Below the pieces are notes generated by a model that was not told where the DNA came from, did not search any database, and saw only the letters and a program-made list of their open reading frames with translations. Positions 27,240 through 37,691 of a stretch of DNA of 64,000 nt are shown here, piece by piece. The stretch spans positions 4,216,001 through 4,280,000 of the forward strand of contig NZ_CP009747.1 in NCBI RefSeq assembly GCF_000800255.1. The letters run 5' to 3'. Both the position numbers and the translations under genes were made by a program. Within the stretch, counting starts at the first letter, position 1. Each line of letters opens with the position of its first letter. The stretch comes from Pseudomonas parafulva (GTDB taxonomy: Bacteria > Pseudomonadota > Gammaproteobacteria > Pseudomonadales > Pseudomonadaceae).

Positions 27240-29987
27240 TCAGTGGGCTTCGTCCCAGTTGGCGCCGACACCGACCTCGACCAGCAACGGCACGTCCAGT
27301 TGAGCCGCGTTGCTCATGTGCGGACGAATCTCGTTGCGCACCTGCTCCACCAGATCCTCGCGCACCTCCAGCACCAGTTCGTCGTGCACCTGCAGGATCA
27401 CCCGCGCATCCAGGCCGCTGTCGGCCAGCCAATGATCGACGTTGACCATGGCCCGCTTGATGATGTCGGCGGCGGTCCCTTGCATCGGCGCGTTGATCGC
27501 CGTGCGCTCGGCACCACGGCGCAGGGCCGGGTTCTTGGCGTTGATGTCCGGCAGGTACAGACGGCGGCCGAAGAAGGTCTCGACGAACCCCTGCTCGGCC
27601 GCCTGGGCGCGGGTGCGCTCCATGTAGGCCAGCACGCCGGGGTACTGGGCGAAATAGCGGTCGATATAGTCTTGCGCCTGCTTGCGATCCACGCCGATCT
27701 GCTTGGCCAGACCGAACGCGCTCATGCCGTAGATCAGCCCGAAGTTGATGGCCTTGGCGCTGCGTCGTTGATCGTGAGTGACCGCCTCCAGTGCCACGCC
27801 GAACACTTCGGCGGCGGTAGCCCGGTGCACGTCCAGGTCATTGCGGAAGGCGTGCAGCAGACCTTCGTCCTTGGCCAGGTGGGCCATGATACGCAGTTCG
27901 ATCTGCGAGTAGTCCGCCGCCAGCAGCTTGTAGCCCGGACTGGCGACGAAGGCCTGGCGGATGCGCCGGCCCTCGAGTGTGCGCACCGGGATGTTCTGCA
28001 GGTTCGGGTCGCTGGAGGACAGTCGCCCGGTGGCGGCCACGGCCTGCTGGTACGAGGTATGGATGCGTCCGGTGCGCGGGTTGATCTGTTCGGGCAGCTT
28101 GTCGGTGTAGGTGCTCTTGAGCTTGCTCAGGGAGCGGTACTCCATCAGCACGGTCGGCAGTGGATAACCTTCGGCGGCCAGGTCGGCGAGCACCGCCTCG
28201 GCGGTGGAGGCCTGACCCTTGGCGGTCTTGCTCAGCACCGGCATGCCCAGCTTGTCGTAGAGAATCACCCCCAGTTGCTTGGGCGAGCCGAGGTTGAACG
28301 GCTCGCCCGCCAACTCGTAGGCCTGGCGCTCGAGCTCGGCCATCTTCACCCCCAGCTCGCCGCTTTGCACCTTGAGCAAGGCGGCGTCGACCAGCGCGCC
28401 TTGGCGCTCGATCTTGGCCAGCACCGGCACCAGCGGCATCTCGATGTCCATGAGTACCGGCTGCAGGCTCGGCGTACGCGCCAGGCGGGCTTGCAGCGCC
28501 AGGTGCAGCCGCAGGGTGATGTCAGCGTCCTCGGCCGCGTAGGGGCCTGCCTTGTCCAGGTGGATCTGGTTGAAGGTCAACTGCTTGGCGCCGCGTCCGG
28601 CGATGTCCTCGAATGCGATGGTACGGTGGTCGAGGTACTTCTGGGCCAGGCTGTCCATGTCATGGCGAGTGGCGGTGGAGTCCAGCACGTAGGACTCGAG
28701 CATGGTGTCGTAGGCCACACCACGCACCTCGATCGGCTGGCTGCAATTGGCCAGGATGTTGATGTCGTACTTGGCGTTCTGCCCGACCTTGGCCTTGGCC
28801 GGGTCTTCCAGCAGCGGCTTGAGCGCCAGCAGCACCGCATCACGGTCCAACTGCTGCGGCGCGCCCTCGTAGTCGTGGGCCAGCGGCACATAGGCAGCCT
28901 CATGGGGCTCGACCGCGAACGACACGCCGACCAGCTCGGCCCGCTGCGCGTCCAGCCCGGTGGTCTCGGTGTCGAAGGCGAACAGCGGTGCCTGACGCAG
29001 CTTGTCGAGCCAGACGTCGAAGCGCGCCTGGTCGAGGACGGTTTCGTACCTGGCCTCGACCTTGGCTGCCGGCGCCTCCACCGGCTCGATCGAAGCGCCT
29101 TCGCGGGCGGCGTCGCGCTGCACGTCGGCGATCCAGCTCTTGAACTCCATTTCCGTGTACAGCGCCAGCAAGGCCTCGCGGTCAGGCTCGCCGCAGACCA
29201 GCGCGTCCACGGCGATGTCCAGCTCGACATCGATCTTGATGGTGGCCAGTTCGTAAGAGAGGAAGGCCGCATCACGGTGCTCTTCGAGCTTGGCCGGCAA
29301 GCTCTTGGCGCCGCGAATGGCCAGGCTCGGCACCTTGTCGAGGTTCTCGTACAGCTCGCGCAGGCCACCACCGATGCCGGTCAGCAAGCCCACCGCGGTT
29401 TTTTCGCCAACGCCGGGGACACCGGGGATGTTGTCGACCTTGTCGCCCATCAGGGCGAGGAAGTCGATGATGTGTTCAGGCCCCACGCCGAATTTTTCGT
29501 GCACGCCGGCGACATCCAGCACGCTGCCGGTCATGGTGTTGACCAGCGTGATGTGGCCGTCCACCAGTTGCGCCATGTCCTTGTCGCCGGTGGAGATGAT
29601 CACCGGGCGCCCGGCCGCCGCGCTGCTGCGCGCCAGGGTGCCGATCACGTCGTCGGCCTCGACGCCCTCTACGCACAGCAGTGGGTATCCAAGCGCCCGC
29701 ACGCTGGCGTGCAGCGGCTCGACCTGCACCCGCAGGTCGTCGGGCATGCTCGGGCGGTTGGCCTTGTATTCGGCGAACATGGCGTCACGGAAGGTGCCGC
29801 CCTTGGCGTCGAAGACCACCGCGAACAGCGCGTCGGGGTACTGCCGGCGCAGGCTCTTGAGCATGTTCAGCACGCCCTTGACCGCGCCGGTCGGCATGCC
29901 CTTGGAGGTGGTCAGCGGCGGCAGGGCGTGGAAGGCGCGGTAGAGGTAGGACGAACCGTCCACCAGGACGAGGGGCGCTTGGCTCAT
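27240..29987 (-). CDS. polA: DNA polymerase I
   Basis: The protein has 915 residues, full length. An N-terminal 5'-nuclease domain (1 to about 290; [18 protein letters not shown], then [18 protein letters not shown]) is followed by a 3'-5' exonuclease domain with DTETTGLD. A polymerase domain follows with motif A DYSQIELR, motif B ([11 protein letters not shown]) and motif [11 protein letters not shown]. It repairs DNA and removes Okazaki primers. The ATG at 29987 was chosen over a TTG four codons upstream, which lacks spacing for a ribosome site. It is divergent from the DUF2782 gene and followed by the ErsA-like sRNA. Confidence 0.97.
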   Translation of the reverse strand: MSQAPLVLVDGSSYLYRAFHALPPLTTSKGMPTGAVKGVLNMLKSLRRQYPDALFAVVFDAKGGTFRDAMFAEYKANRPSMPDDLRVQVEPLHASVRALGYPLLCVEGVEADDVIGTLARSSAAAGRPVIISTGDKDMAQLVDGHITLVNTMTGSVLDVAGVHEKFGVGPEHIIDFLALMGDKVDNIPGVPGVGEKTAVGLLTGIGGGLRELYENLDKVPSLAIRGAKSLPAKLEEHRDAAFLSYELATIKIDVELDIAVDALVCGEPDREALLALYTEMEFKSWIADVQRDAAREGASIEPVEAPAAKVEARYETVLDQARFDVWLDKLRQAPLFAFDTETTGLDAQRAELVGVSFAVEPHEAAYVPLAHDYEGAPQQLDRDAVLLALKPLLEDPAKAKVGQNAKYDINILANCSQPIEVRGVAYDTMLESYVLDSTATRHDMDSLAQKYLDHRTIAFEDIAGRGAKQLTFNQIHLDKAGPYAAEDADITLRLHLALQARLARTPSLQPVLMDIEMPLVPVLAKIERQGALVDAALLKVQSGELGVKMAELERQAYELAGEPFNLGSPKQLGVILYDKLGMPVLSKTAKGQASTAEAVLADLAAEGYPLPTVLMEYRSLSKLKSTYTDKLPEQINPRTGRIHTSYQQAVAATGRLSSSDPNLQNIPVRTLEGRRIRQAFVASPGYKLLAADYSQIELRIMAHLAKDEGLLHAFRNDLDVHRATAAEVFGVALEAVTHDQRRSAKAINFGLIYGMSAFGLAKQIGVDRKQAQDYIDRYFAQYPGVLAYMERTRAQAAEQGFVETFFGRRLYLPDINAKNPALRRGAERTAINAPMQGTAADIIKRAMVNVDHWLADSGLDARVILQVHDELVLEVREDLVEQVRNEIRPHMSNAAQLDVPLLVEVGVGANWDEAH

Positions 29988-30062
29988 GAGAGGAATCAAC
30001 CTTTTCGACGGGTCCGGCGCTAGAATAGCCGGATCAGTGACGACAAAAGGACTTAGGTTATC

Positions 30063-30350
30063 ATGCGCACACCCATTCGCCTGTTACTGCTCAGCCTGCT
30101 GGCCATCACCCCGGTCCTGGCACTGGCGGCGGACGAGGCCCCATCGGCCGATCCCGATGTAACCATTCGCACGGAAGGCGATCGCACCATTCAGGAGTAC
30201 CGTCAAAACGGATTCCTTTATGCGATCAAGGTCACGCCGAAACACGGCAAGCCATATTTCCTGGTACGCGCCGATGGCTCCGACGGCAACTTCATTCGAT
30301 CCGACCAGCCGGACATGCTGATTCCGTCCTGGAAAATCTTCGAATGGTGA
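30063..30350 (+). CDS. DUF2782 small periplasmic protein
   Basis: The protein has 95 residues. A signal peptide ends LALA/AD near residue 22. A compact domain with [31 protein letters not shown] strands ends in WKIFEW. DUF2782 proteins are conserved next to polA and thrB in pseudomonads; their function is unknown. The ATG at 30063 is preceded by AAAAGGACTTAGG. It is 73 bases upstream of thrB on the same strand. Confidence 0.85.
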   Translation: MRTPIRLLLLSLLAITPVLALAADEAPSADPDVTIRTEGDRTIQEYRQNGFLYAIKVTPKHGKPYFLVRADGSDGNFIRSDQPDMLIPSWKIFEW

Positions 30351-30423
30351 GGTAGTCACCCGTACCGTTCTCATCAACCCGGCACTTCCCAGTTGGAAGT
30401 GCCTGCATGGGCAGCTTTTCAAC

Positions 30424-31374
30424 ATGTCAGTCTTCACCCCCGTGTCCCGGCCCGAGCTGGAAACCTTTCTGGCGCCGTATGAGCTGGGCCGCCTGCTGGA
30501 CTTCCAGGGCATCGCCGCCGGAACCGAAAACAGCAACTTCTTCGTCAGCCTGGAAAAGGGGGAGTTCGTCCTGACGCTCATCGAGCGCGGGCCGGCCGAG
30601 GACCTGCCGTTCTTCATCGATTTGCTCGATGTGCTGCACGACGCCGACATGCCGGTGCCCTACGCCGTGCGCGACCGCGAGGGCCACGGTCTGCGCCAGT
30701 TGTGCGGCAAGCCGGCGCTGCTGCAACCGCGACTGTCGGGCAAGCATGTGAAAGCCCCGAACAACCAACACTGCGCGCAAGTGGGCGAACTGCTAGCGCA
30801 CATTCACCTGGCCACCCGCGAGCGCATCATCGAACGCCGCACCGACCGGGGGCTGGACTGGATGCTCAGCGCCGGCGCCGAGCTGCTGCCGGGCCTGGAC
30901 GCCGAGCAGAGTGGGTTGCTGCGTAGCGCCTTGCAGGAAATCGAAGCGCATAAGGCGCAGATTCTCGCACTGCCCAAGGCCAACCTGCACGCCGACCTGT
31001 TCCGCGACAACGTGATGTTCGAAGGCACTCACTTGAGCGGCCTGATCGACTTCTACAACGCCTGCTCCGGGCCGATGCTCTATGACATCGCCATTACCCT
31101 GAACGACTGGTGCCTGGACGCCAACGGCGGTATCGACCTGCCGCATGCCCAGGCGCTGCTCGGCGCCTACGCTGGGCTACGGCCCTTCACGGCGGCAGAA
31201 GCCGAGTTGTGGCCGGTGATGCTGCGCGTGGGCTGCGTGCGGTTCTGGCTGTCGCGGCTGATCGCCGCCCGTGATTTCGCCGGCATGGACGTGACCATCC
31301 ATGACCCCCGCGAGTTCGAGGTCCGCCTGGCCCAGCGTCAGCATGTGGCCTTGAAGCTGCCCATCGCCTTGTGA
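30424..31374 (+). CDS. thrB: Homoserine kinase (ThrB, aminoglycoside-phosphotransferase fold)
   Basis: The protein has 316 residues. It is the second type of ThrB, related to choline kinases rather than GHMP kinases. The Brenner-type motif LHADLFRDNVMFEG near residue 182 supplies the catalytic Asp, and LIDFYNACSG follows. It phosphorylates L-homoserine in threonine synthesis. The ATG at 30424 is the only well-placed start. The gene stands without other threonine genes, as is usual in Pseudomonas. Confidence 0.93.
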   Translation: MSVFTPVSRPELETFLAPYELGRLLDFQGIAAGTENSNFFVSLEKGEFVLTLIERGPAEDLPFFIDLLDVLHDADMPVPYAVRDREGHGLRQLCGKPALLQPRLSGKHVKAPNNQHCAQVGELLAHIHLATRERIIERRTDRGLDWMLSAGAELLPGLDAEQSGLLRSALQEIEAHKAQILALPKANLHADLFRDNVMFEGTHLSGLIDFYNACSGPMLYDIAITLNDWCLDANGGIDLPHAQALLGAYAGLRPFTAAEAELWPVMLRVGCVRFWLSRLIAARDFAGMDVTIHDPREFEVRLAQRQHVALKLPIAL

Positions 31375-31386
31375 CAGGCAAGCACC

Positions 31387-31414
31387 TCGTCGCGGCGATG
31401 ACCCGCCGCGATGA
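31387..31414. terminator. Hairpin between convergent thrB and znuA
   Basis: TCGTCGCGGCG (31387-31397) pairs with CGCCGCGATGA (31404-31414), with one mismatch and a 6-base loop. There is no T-tract; it may be a bidirectional terminator or a REP-like remnant. Confidence 0.45.
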
Positions 31415-31438
31415 GGCCGCCCCTTTGGGATCAGAGCG

Positions 31439-32344
31439 TCAGAGGCTCTCCAAACACCCCGCCAAATCCCCTCCGAGCTTCTCCAGCAAGCGCTCATAGC
31501 CCGTGCCGTCCACCGGGTCGGTCCCGCCCAAGGCGTCGAGCTCGGCCAACTTCACCGGCAATCCAGCCACCAAGGTTTCGGCCAGACGCGGACGAATGGG
31601 CGGCTCGCTGAACACACAAGTCGGCCCCACCGCCTGCAAACGCGTGCGCATGGCCGCCACATGCTGCGCCCCCGGCTGCACCTCGGCGGCGACGCTGAAC
31701 ACGCCCGTGTGGCGCAGGCCGTACTCGGCCTCGAAATAGTCGAAGGCTTCGTGGAACACGAAGTAAGGCTTGCCCGCGATACCCGCGACCCGCGTCTTGA
31801 TCCGCTGGTCCAGCGCTTCCAGCCGCTCGGCGAAGGCTTTCTGGTTGGCCTGGTAGCGCGCAGCGTTGGCCGGGTCGGCCGCCGCCAGGTCGCTGGCCAT
31901 CTTCGCCGCGATCACCCGCGCGTTGATCGACGACAGCCACAGGTGCGCGTCGAGCGAGCCGGGGCGGTGGTCATGGTCGTGATCGTCTTGGTCTTGCTCG
32001 TGGGAATGGCTGTCCTCGCCGAAGTGGCGCAGCTTCATGCCCGGCAGCGACTGCACCGCCACGGTAGGCTTGCTGCGGTTCTTCAACACCCGGGGCAGGA
32101 AGCTCTCCATGTCCGGTCCGATCCAGTACAGCAGGTCGGCATCGCCGACCTTGCGCACATCGGAGGGGCGCAGCGCGTAGTTGTGCGGCGACGCCCCAGG
32201 CGGCAGCAGTACGTCAGGGCGGCCAACGCCATCCTGAACCGCTGCAGCGATCTGCTGCAGGGGTTTGATACTGGTGAGCACCCGCACGTCTGCGTGGGCG
32301 GAAAAAGCGATGAAAGCGACAAAAAGGGTAAGGAATCGGGACAC
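31439..32344 (-). CDS. znuA: Zinc ABC transporter substrate-binding protein ZnuA
   Basis: The protein has about 301 residues. The GTG at 32344 begins a signal peptide (VSRFLTLFVAFIAFSAHA) and is the best start, although its ribosome site is weak. The metal-site histidines are in SPHNYALRP and in VFHEAFDYF. A His/Asp-rich loop (HSHEQDQDDHDHDH) near residues 115-130 is typical of ZnuA and helps capture zinc. It is divergent from zur-znuC-znuB and shares with them a 66-base promoter region containing a Zur-box-like palindrome. Confidence 0.92.
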   Translation of the reverse strand: MSRFLTLFVAFIAFSAHADVRVLTSIKPLQQIAAAVQDGVGRPDVLLPPGASPHNYALRPSDVRKVGDADLLYWIGPDMESFLPRVLKNRSKPTVAVQSLPGMKLRHFGEDSHSHEQDQDDHDHDHRPGSLDAHLWLSSINARVIAAKMASDLAAADPANAARYQANQKAFAERLEALDQRIKTRVAGIAGKPYFVFHEAFDYFEAEYGLRHTGVFSVAAEVQPGAQHVAAMRTRLQAVGPTCVFSEPPIRPRLAETLVAGLPVKLAELDALGGTDPVDGTGYERLLEKLGGDLAGCLESL

Positions 32345-32371
32345 GGTGAATACTCGACTCGTCAGAAACAG

Positions 32372-32384
32372 GTAACATAATAAC
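32372..32384. promoter_or_regulatory. Candidate Zur box between znuA and zur
   Basis: GTAACATAATAAC (minus strand GTTATTATGTTAC) is an imperfect palindrome similar to the GTTATA-N-TATAAC type Zur boxes of gamma-proteobacteria. It is placed where repression of both divergent zinc-uptake transcripts would be expected. Confidence 0.5.
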
Positions 32385-32410
32385 GTCTCCGCCGATAATC
32401 GTCGCCGCCC

Positions 32411-32896
32411 ATGTCTATCACCCCGCTGGCCAACCGTCCCCACGATCATTCCCGTTGCGTGCACAGCGCCTTGAGCGAAGCCGACACGCTGTGCGCGCGC
32501 CAGGGGCTGCGCCTCACCGCGCTGCGCCGGCGCGTGCTCGAACTGGTGTGGCAAAGCCACAAGCCGCTGGGTGCCTACGATATCCTCGCCGTGCTCAGCG
32601 AGCAGGACGGCCGCCGCGCTGCGCCGCCGACGGTCTACCGCGCGCTGGACTTTCTCCTGGAAAATGGCCTGGTGCACCGCATCGCTTCGCTCAACGCCTT
32701 CATCGGCTGCAGCCATCCCGAACACAAGCATCAGGGTCAATTCCTGATCTGCCGCGCCTGCCACGTGGCCATCGAGCTGGAGCAGGACAGCATCAGCGAT
32801 GCCATCGTCGCCAGCGCCAAGGCGGTGAATTTCACCGTCGAGACGCAGACCGTCGAAGTGGTCGGGCTGTGCGCCAACTGCCGGAGCGCCGCATGA
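32411..32896 (+). CDS. zur: Zinc uptake regulator Zur (Fur family)
   Basis: The protein has 161 residues. A winged-helix region ([45 protein letters not shown]) is followed by a dimer and metal domain with [10 protein letters not shown] and the two structural cysteine pairs CRAC and CANC. It represses zinc uptake genes when zinc is sufficient. The last codons overlap znuC (ATGA), so regulator and transporter are co-translated. Its position with znuCB separates it from Fur and PerR paralogues. Confidence 0.94.
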   Translation: MSITPLANRPHDHSRCVHSALSEADTLCARQGLRLTALRRRVLELVWQSHKPLGAYDILAVLSEQDGRRAAPPTVYRALDFLLENGLVHRIASLNAFIGCSHPEHKHQGQFLICRACHVAIELEQDSISDAIVASAKAVNFTVETQTVEVVGLCANCRSAA

Positions 32897-33666
32897 GCGA
32901 CGCGCTGATCCGCCTGGAGCAGGTCGGCGTGAGCTTTGCCGGCGAAGCGGTGCTCGACAGCATCGACCTGGCGGTCGCACCCGGCCAGATCGTCACCCTG
33001 ATCGGCCCCAACGGCGCCGGCAAGACCACCCTGGTGCGTGCCGTGCTCGGCCTGCTCAAGCCGCACCGTGGCACGGTCTGGCGCAAGCCGCGCCTGCGTA
33101 TCGGCTACATGCCGCAGAAAATCCAGGTCGATGCCACGCTGCCGCTGTCAGTGCTGCGCTTCCTGCGCCTGGTACCCGGCGTGGACCGCGCCCGGGCGCT
33201 GGCGGCGTTGCGCGAGGTGGGCGCTGAACAGGTCATCGACAGCCCGATCCAGACCGTCTCCGGCGGCGAGATGCAGCGCGTGCTGCTGGCCCGCGCACTG
33301 CTGCGCGAGCCCGAGCTGCTGGTGCTCGACGAACCGGTGCAGGGCGTCGATGTGGTCGGCCAGGGCGAGCTGTACAACCTCATCACCCGCCTGCGCGACC
33401 GCTACGGCTGCGGTGTGCTGATGGTCTCCCACGACTTGCACCTGGTGATGAGCACCACCGACCAGGTGGTCTGCCTGAATCGCCATGTGTGCTGCTCGGG
33501 CCACCCAGAGCAGGTCAGCGGCGACCCGGCGTTCGTCGAGCTGTTCGGCCAGACGGCGCCGAGCCTGGCGGTCTATCACCATCATCACGATCACAGCCAC
33601 GACCTGCATGGCGCCGTGATCGCCCCCGGCGCCCATGTCCACGGAGAGCACTGCAAGCATGGCTGA
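32893..33666 (+). CDS. znuC: Zinc ABC transporter ATPase ZnuC
   Basis: The protein has 257 residues. Walker A is GPNGAGKT (38-45), the signature is [16 protein letters not shown], Walker B is [12 protein letters not shown], and the H-loop is VSHDLH. The C-terminal ~30 residues are His-rich ([13 protein letters not shown], then [10 protein letters not shown]), suggesting intracellular zinc binding. The ATG at 32893 overlaps zur by 4 bases and the 3' end overlaps znuB by 8 bases. Confidence 0.94.
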   Translation: MSDALIRLEQVGVSFAGEAVLDSIDLAVAPGQIVTLIGPNGAGKTTLVRAVLGLLKPHRGTVWRKPRLRIGYMPQKIQVDATLPLSVLRFLRLVPGVDRARALAALREVGAEQVIDSPIQTVSGGEMQRVLLARALLREPELLVLDEPVQGVDVVGQGELYNLITRLRDRYGCGVLMVSHDLHLVMSTTDQVVCLNRHVCCSGHPEQVSGDPAFVELFGQTAPSLAVYHHHHDHSHDLHGAVIAPGAHVHGEHCKHG

Positions 33667-34441
33667 TTTTCTTCTCTACGCCTTGCTTGCCGGATTGTCC
33701 CTGGCGCTGGTCGCCGGCCCGCTGGGCTCCTTCGTGGTCTGGCGGCGCATGGCCTATTTCGGCGACACCCTGTCCCATGCGGCGTTGCTGGGCGTGGCCC
33801 TGGGCCTGGCCCTGGACGTCAGCCCGACCCTGGCGGTGACCATCGGCTGCCTGCTGCTGGCGATCCTGCTGGTAACCCTGCAGCAGCGCCAGCCGCTGGC
33901 GTCGGACACCCTGCTTGGCATTCTCGCCCCCAGCACCTTGTCGCTGGGTTTGGTGGTCTTGAGCTTCATGCACGATGTGCGCATCGACCTGATGGCCTAT
34001 CTGTTCGGCGACCTGCTGGCCATCAGCAGCACCGACCTGGCCTGGATCCTCGGCGGCAGTGTGTTGGTGCTGGCCTTGCTGGCCGCGCTCTGGCGCCCCC
34101 TGCTGGCGGTCACCGTGCACGAGGAACTGGCGCGGGTCGAAGGCTTGCCAGTGGCGGGGCTGCGCCTGACGCTGATGCTGCTGATCGCGGTGGTGATCGC
34201 GGTGGCGATGAAAATCGTCGGTGTACTGCTGATTACCTCGCTGCTGATCATTCCCGCCGCCGCGGCACAACGTCACGCCCGCTCGCCCGAACAGATGGCG
34301 TTGGGCGCCAGCCTGCTGGGCGTGGCCGCGGTCTGTGGCGGCCTGGCGATGTCCTGGTTCAAGGACACCCCGGCCGGTCCGTCGATCGTGGTCTGCGCGG
34401 CGGTGCTATTCTTGCTGAGCCTGGCACTGCCCAAGCGCTGA
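33659..34441 (+). CDS. znuB: Zinc ABC transporter permease ZnuB
   Basis: The protein has 260 residues with seven or eight helices and family motifs [17 protein letters not shown] and [17 protein letters not shown]. The ATG at 33659 was chosen over an in-frame ATG eight codons earlier because alignment of the family's start ([12 protein letters not shown]) begins here. It forms the inner-membrane channel with ZnuC and receives zinc from ZnuA. Confidence 0.94.
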   Translation: MADFLLYALLAGLSLALVAGPLGSFVVWRRMAYFGDTLSHAALLGVALGLALDVSPTLAVTIGCLLLAILLVTLQQRQPLASDTLLGILAPSTLSLGLVVLSFMHDVRIDLMAYLFGDLLAISSTDLAWILGGSVLVLALLAALWRPLLAVTVHEELARVEGLPVAGLRLTLMLLIAVVIAVAMKIVGVLLITSLLIIPAAAAQRHARSPEQMALGASLLGVAAVCGGLAMSWFKDTPAGPSIVVCAAVLFLLSLALPKR

Positions 34442-34560
34442 CACCTGAAGGTCGCACCGTGCAACCTTTACTTGGGTAAAGGGTCAGTAAGACGTGTTTT
34501 CGAGCGTGCACACCTGGGTGTAGACTTGCTCGCTTTTTGCGCAAATAGAGAGTCGCAGGA

Positions 34561-35268
34561 ATGAAGCCGTTCGCCTCCCGTTATCTGCTTGTTGCCGTCT
34601 TTTCGCTGTTCCTTGCCGCCTGCTCCTCGGCGCCGGTCGAACCGCCCGCTGCCCCGGAACAGCCCGACGCCTGGCAGCAGTTGCAACAGAACATCGCCAG
34701 CAACGAGCTGGCCACCGCCGAAGATCAACTCGCCACGCTGCAAGCGCAGTCGCCAGACGACGCCCGCGTCGAGCAGTATCATCGCCAGTTGGCCGAAGCC
34801 TACCTGCAACGCAGCCAGATCGTGTTGCAGAAGGGCGACGTCAACGCCGCTGCCACCGCGCTGGCCCGAGCGCGTGCCTTGATGCCACAGGCGCCGGCTC
34901 TGACCGGCGGCGAAGCCGTGGCACAGGCCCGCCAGGCCGAGCTGGACAAGGCCGAGGCCGCACTCAAGGCTGCCGAGTCCAAACCCCAGGCTCGGGTCAT
35001 CGATCCGGCAGCACCGAGCACGGTAATTGCGTTGAAAACCACGGACATCGCGGCCATGCGCCGGCAACTGGACGACATTGCCGCCGACGTGGTGAATTAT
35101 CACTGCGAAGTGGTTTTCCAAGTGCCGCGCATCCAGGACGCGCCTTGGCTGAAGACGTTGCTGCAAAAGCGCGTCAGCAAGCTCGATGCCAGCTTCCCGC
35201 TGAAACAGAAGCATGAAATCCAGCGCGCCTTGCCGGCCCAAGTGGTGCTGGTTCCGCATCAAAACTGA
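34561..35268 (+). CDS. Conserved lipoprotein (PA5502-like)
   Basis: The protein has 235 residues. The lipobox FLAAC gives the lipidated Cys near residue 21. Helical, alanine- and glutamine-rich repeats of TPR-like spacing cover about residues 35-140. A conserved C-terminal part reads NYHCEVVFQVPRIQDAPWLKTLLQ. The function is unknown. AGTCGCAGGA before the ATG supplies the ribosome site. The gene is alone, preceded by 119 non-coding bases and followed by a bidirectional terminator shared with katE. Confidence 0.75.
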   Translation: MKPFASRYLLVAVFSLFLAACSSAPVEPPAAPEQPDAWQQLQQNIASNELATAEDQLATLQAQSPDDARVEQYHRQLAEAYLQRSQIVLQKGDVNAAATALARARALMPQAPALTGGEAVAQARQAELDKAEAALKAAESKPQARVIDPAAPSTVIALKTTDIAAMRRQLDDIAADVVNYHCEVVFQVPRIQDAPWLKTLLQKRVSKLDASFPLKQKHEIQRALPAQVVLVPHQN

Positions 35269-35275
35269 ACAAACG

Positions 35276-35299
35276 AAAAGGGCCGCAATGCGGCCCTTT
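35276..35299. terminator. Bidirectional terminator between lipoprotein gene and katE
   Basis: The perfect stem AAAGGGCCGC (35277-35286)/GCGGCCCTTT (35290-35299) has a 3-base loop and is flanked by A-run and T-run, so it can act for both convergent genes. Confidence 0.8.
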
Positions 35300-35321
35300 C
35301 GCTACAGCGCGGCGTTAACTG

Positions 35322-37466
35322 TCAGGCTGGAATGGCCTCGGCCGCCGCTTCTCGCTCCCACACCCGATGAGCCTCGACCGCCTTGACGAAGGCCTCCACG
35401 GTCTTCTGGTCGTCGCCCAGCAGCAGCCCCTTGTCGGTCTTCAGACCCAGCGCATCGAGCAGCGCCTTGCCCTGCGGCGCCACGCCGATGGCCTTCAAGT
35501 GCTTGTAGCCTTCGAGCAGGAAGTGCTTGGCGACGCCACTGGCGCCCAGGGCATCGAGCGAGGCCTTGCCGTCCGGCACCAGAATGCCGTCGAACATCAC
35601 CGACGGCATGCCCTCCATCGACGCATCCACCGGCAGCGCCTTGCCGTCGGCGGTTTTCACCGGCGCCGAAGTCGGCCCCAGCAGCATCGGCCGCGCGCTG
35701 TGCGCCTCGAGCGCCTTGACCAGCGTGTCGACGCTGGCACCGTCCACACCGTTGGCGATCAGCAGGGCGATCTTGCGGCCCTTGATGCCGACCGTGCCGG
35801 GATGGTTCATCTGGCTCAGGGCAGGGGAGGTCTTGAGCTTGGACTGAGGCGCCTTGACGGTGCCCGCCTTGGGCGCCGGCAAGCCCAGGTTCTCGGCCAC
35901 CGCCGTCGCCAGGTCGAGATCGATGTTGGCCAGAATCTCATTCACCTGCCGCTCGCGGATGTACTCGCGCTCGACCTTGCCCAGCTCGAAGCTATAGGCC
36001 TTGATGATGTGCTGCTGTTCGTTCGGGCTCATGCTCTTGAAGAACAGGCGGGCCTGGGAGAAGTGATCGCTGAACGACTCGCTGCGCTCGCGGATCTTGT
36101 GCGCGTCGACGCGTTCTTGATAGCTCTCGAAACCGCCATCCTGAGGCCCGGCGGGCGTCTCTTTCGGCCAGCCGCCGTCGATCGAGTTCGGCTCGTAGGA
36201 CGCGCGCCCTTTGTGGATGGTCTGGCGGTGCATGGCATCGCGCTGATTGTTGTGGTTCGGCGCCACGGGGCGGTTGATCGGGATCTCATGGAAGTTCGGC
36301 CCGCCCAGGCGGCTGATCTGGGTATCGGTATACGAGAACAGGCGCCCCTGCAGCAGCGGGTCATTGGTGAAGTCGATGCCCGGCACGATATGCCCTGGGC
36401 AGAACGCCACTTGCTCGATCTCGGCGAAATAGTTGTCCGGGTTGCGGTTGAGCACCATCTTGCCCAGCGGCGTCACCGGCACCAGTTCTTCGGGGATGAG
36501 CTTGGTCGGATCGAGCAGGTCGAAGTCGAACGTGTGTTCATCGGCCTCCGGCACGATCTGCACGCCCAGTTCCCACTCGGGGTAGTCGCCGGTCTCGATG
36601 GCTTCGGACAGGTCGCGGCGGTGGTAATCGGTGTCCTTGCCAGCCAGTTTCTGCGCCTCGTCCCACAATACCGAGTGAACACCCTGACGCGGCTTCCAGT
36701 GGAATTTGACGAAGCTGGCCACGCCTTCGGCGTTGATCAGGCGGAAGGTGTGCACACCGAAGCCTTCCATCATCCGCAAGCTGCGCGGAATGGCACGGTC
36801 GGACATAGCCCAGATGACCATGTGCGCCGACTCCGGCACCAACGAAACAAAGTCCCAGAAGGTGTCATGGGCCGAGCCACCGGTTGGAATCTCGTTGTGC
36901 GGCTCGGGTTTGACCGCATGCACGAAGTCGGGAAACTTGATCGCATCCTGGATGAAGAACACCGGCATGTTGTTGCCGACCAGGTCGAAGTTGCCTTCAT
37001 CGGTGTAGAACTTCACGGCGAAACCGCGCACATCGCGCACCGTGTCCCCCGAGCCGCGCGGGCCTTGCACGGTGGAGAAGCGCACGAACACCGGGGTGAC
37101 TTTCTCCGGGTCTTGCAGGAAACCGGCCTTGGTCAGTGCGCTGTGGTTGCCGTAGCTCTGGAAGTAACCGTGGGCGCCGGTGCCGCGGGCGTGCACGATG
37201 CGCTCGGGGATGCGCTCATGGTCGAAGTGGGTAATCTTCTCGCGCATGATGAAGTCTTCAAGCAGCGAAGGCCCGCGCGCACCTGCCTTGAGCGTGTTCT
37301 GGTTGTCGGCGATGCGTACGCCCTGGTTGGTCCGCAGCGCCTGGCCGGTGGCATCGCTGCGCGCCTGCTCGAGGTTCTGCAGCTTGGTGTTGGTGTTGGC
37401 GCGGTCAGGGGTCTGGGTGCCAGCCAGTTCGCTCTGCTTGGGCGCGTCGGTCCTGTTGCTCGACAT
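35322..37466 (-). CDS. katE: Large-subunit catalase HPII
   Basis: The protein has 714 residues, the size of HPII-type catalases. The catalase core has the catalytic His92 in [10 protein letters not shown], the distal Asn in [11 protein letters not shown] and a proximal Tyr region. A C-terminal flavodoxin/DJ-1-like domain begins near residue 565 ([14 protein letters not shown]). It degrades hydrogen peroxide, usually in stationary phase. The ATG at 37466 has GAGGAG 8 bases upstream, better than the start five codons earlier. Confidence 0.95.
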   Translation of the reverse strand: MSSNRTDAPKQSELAGTQTPDRANTNTKLQNLEQARSDATGQALRTNQGVRIADNQNTLKAGARGPSLLEDFIMREKITHFDHERIPERIVHARGTGAHGYFQSYGNHSALTKAGFLQDPEKVTPVFVRFSTVQGPRGSGDTVRDVRGFAVKFYTDEGNFDLVGNNMPVFFIQDAIKFPDFVHAVKPEPHNEIPTGGSAHDTFWDFVSLVPESAHMVIWAMSDRAIPRSLRMMEGFGVHTFRLINAEGVASFVKFHWKPRQGVHSVLWDEAQKLAGKDTDYHRRDLSEAIETGDYPEWELGVQIVPEADEHTFDFDLLDPTKLIPEELVPVTPLGKMVLNRNPDNYFAEIEQVAFCPGHIVPGIDFTNDPLLQGRLFSYTDTQISRLGGPNFHEIPINRPVAPNHNNQRDAMHRQTIHKGRASYEPNSIDGGWPKETPAGPQDGGFESYQERVDAHKIRERSESFSDHFSQARLFFKSMSPNEQQHIIKAYSFELGKVEREYIRERQVNEILANIDLDLATAVAENLGLPAPKAGTVKAPQSKLKTSPALSQMNHPGTVGIKGRKIALLIANGVDGASVDTLVKALEAHSARPMLLGPTSAPVKTADGKALPVDASMEGMPSVMFDGILVPDGKASLDALGASGVAKHFLLEGYKHLKAIGVAPQGKALLDALGLKTDKGLLLGDDQKTVEAFVKAVEAHRVWEREAAAEAIPA

Positions 37467-37691
37467 CTTGGCTCTCCTCATCAGTCTTCAGGCTGCCCAT
37501 CGGGGGCTTGTTCAGGTAGTGACTGGAGGGGTTGACCATGCGTTCCATCGGGTTTACCGACCGTCGCGTTATGCCCAGGCGATTGGTCGAAGACGAAATA
37601 AATGCTAAGAACCGCCAGGGGAAAAGGCTAAAATGCGCGACCCCAGCTCACCGCTGACCCTAAATTCCATGCGCCCCACAAGGTTCGCTAC

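Noticed and set aside
27243..30023. A 926-codon open frame antisense to polA
   Set aside because: It mirrors polA codons in a GC-rich genome, has no ribosome site and is rich in Gln, His and Val without family motifs. polA is unmistakable on the other strand.
35367..37535. A 722-codon open frame antisense to katE
   Set aside because: Shadow of the catalase gene; low-complexity composition and no recognisable domain.
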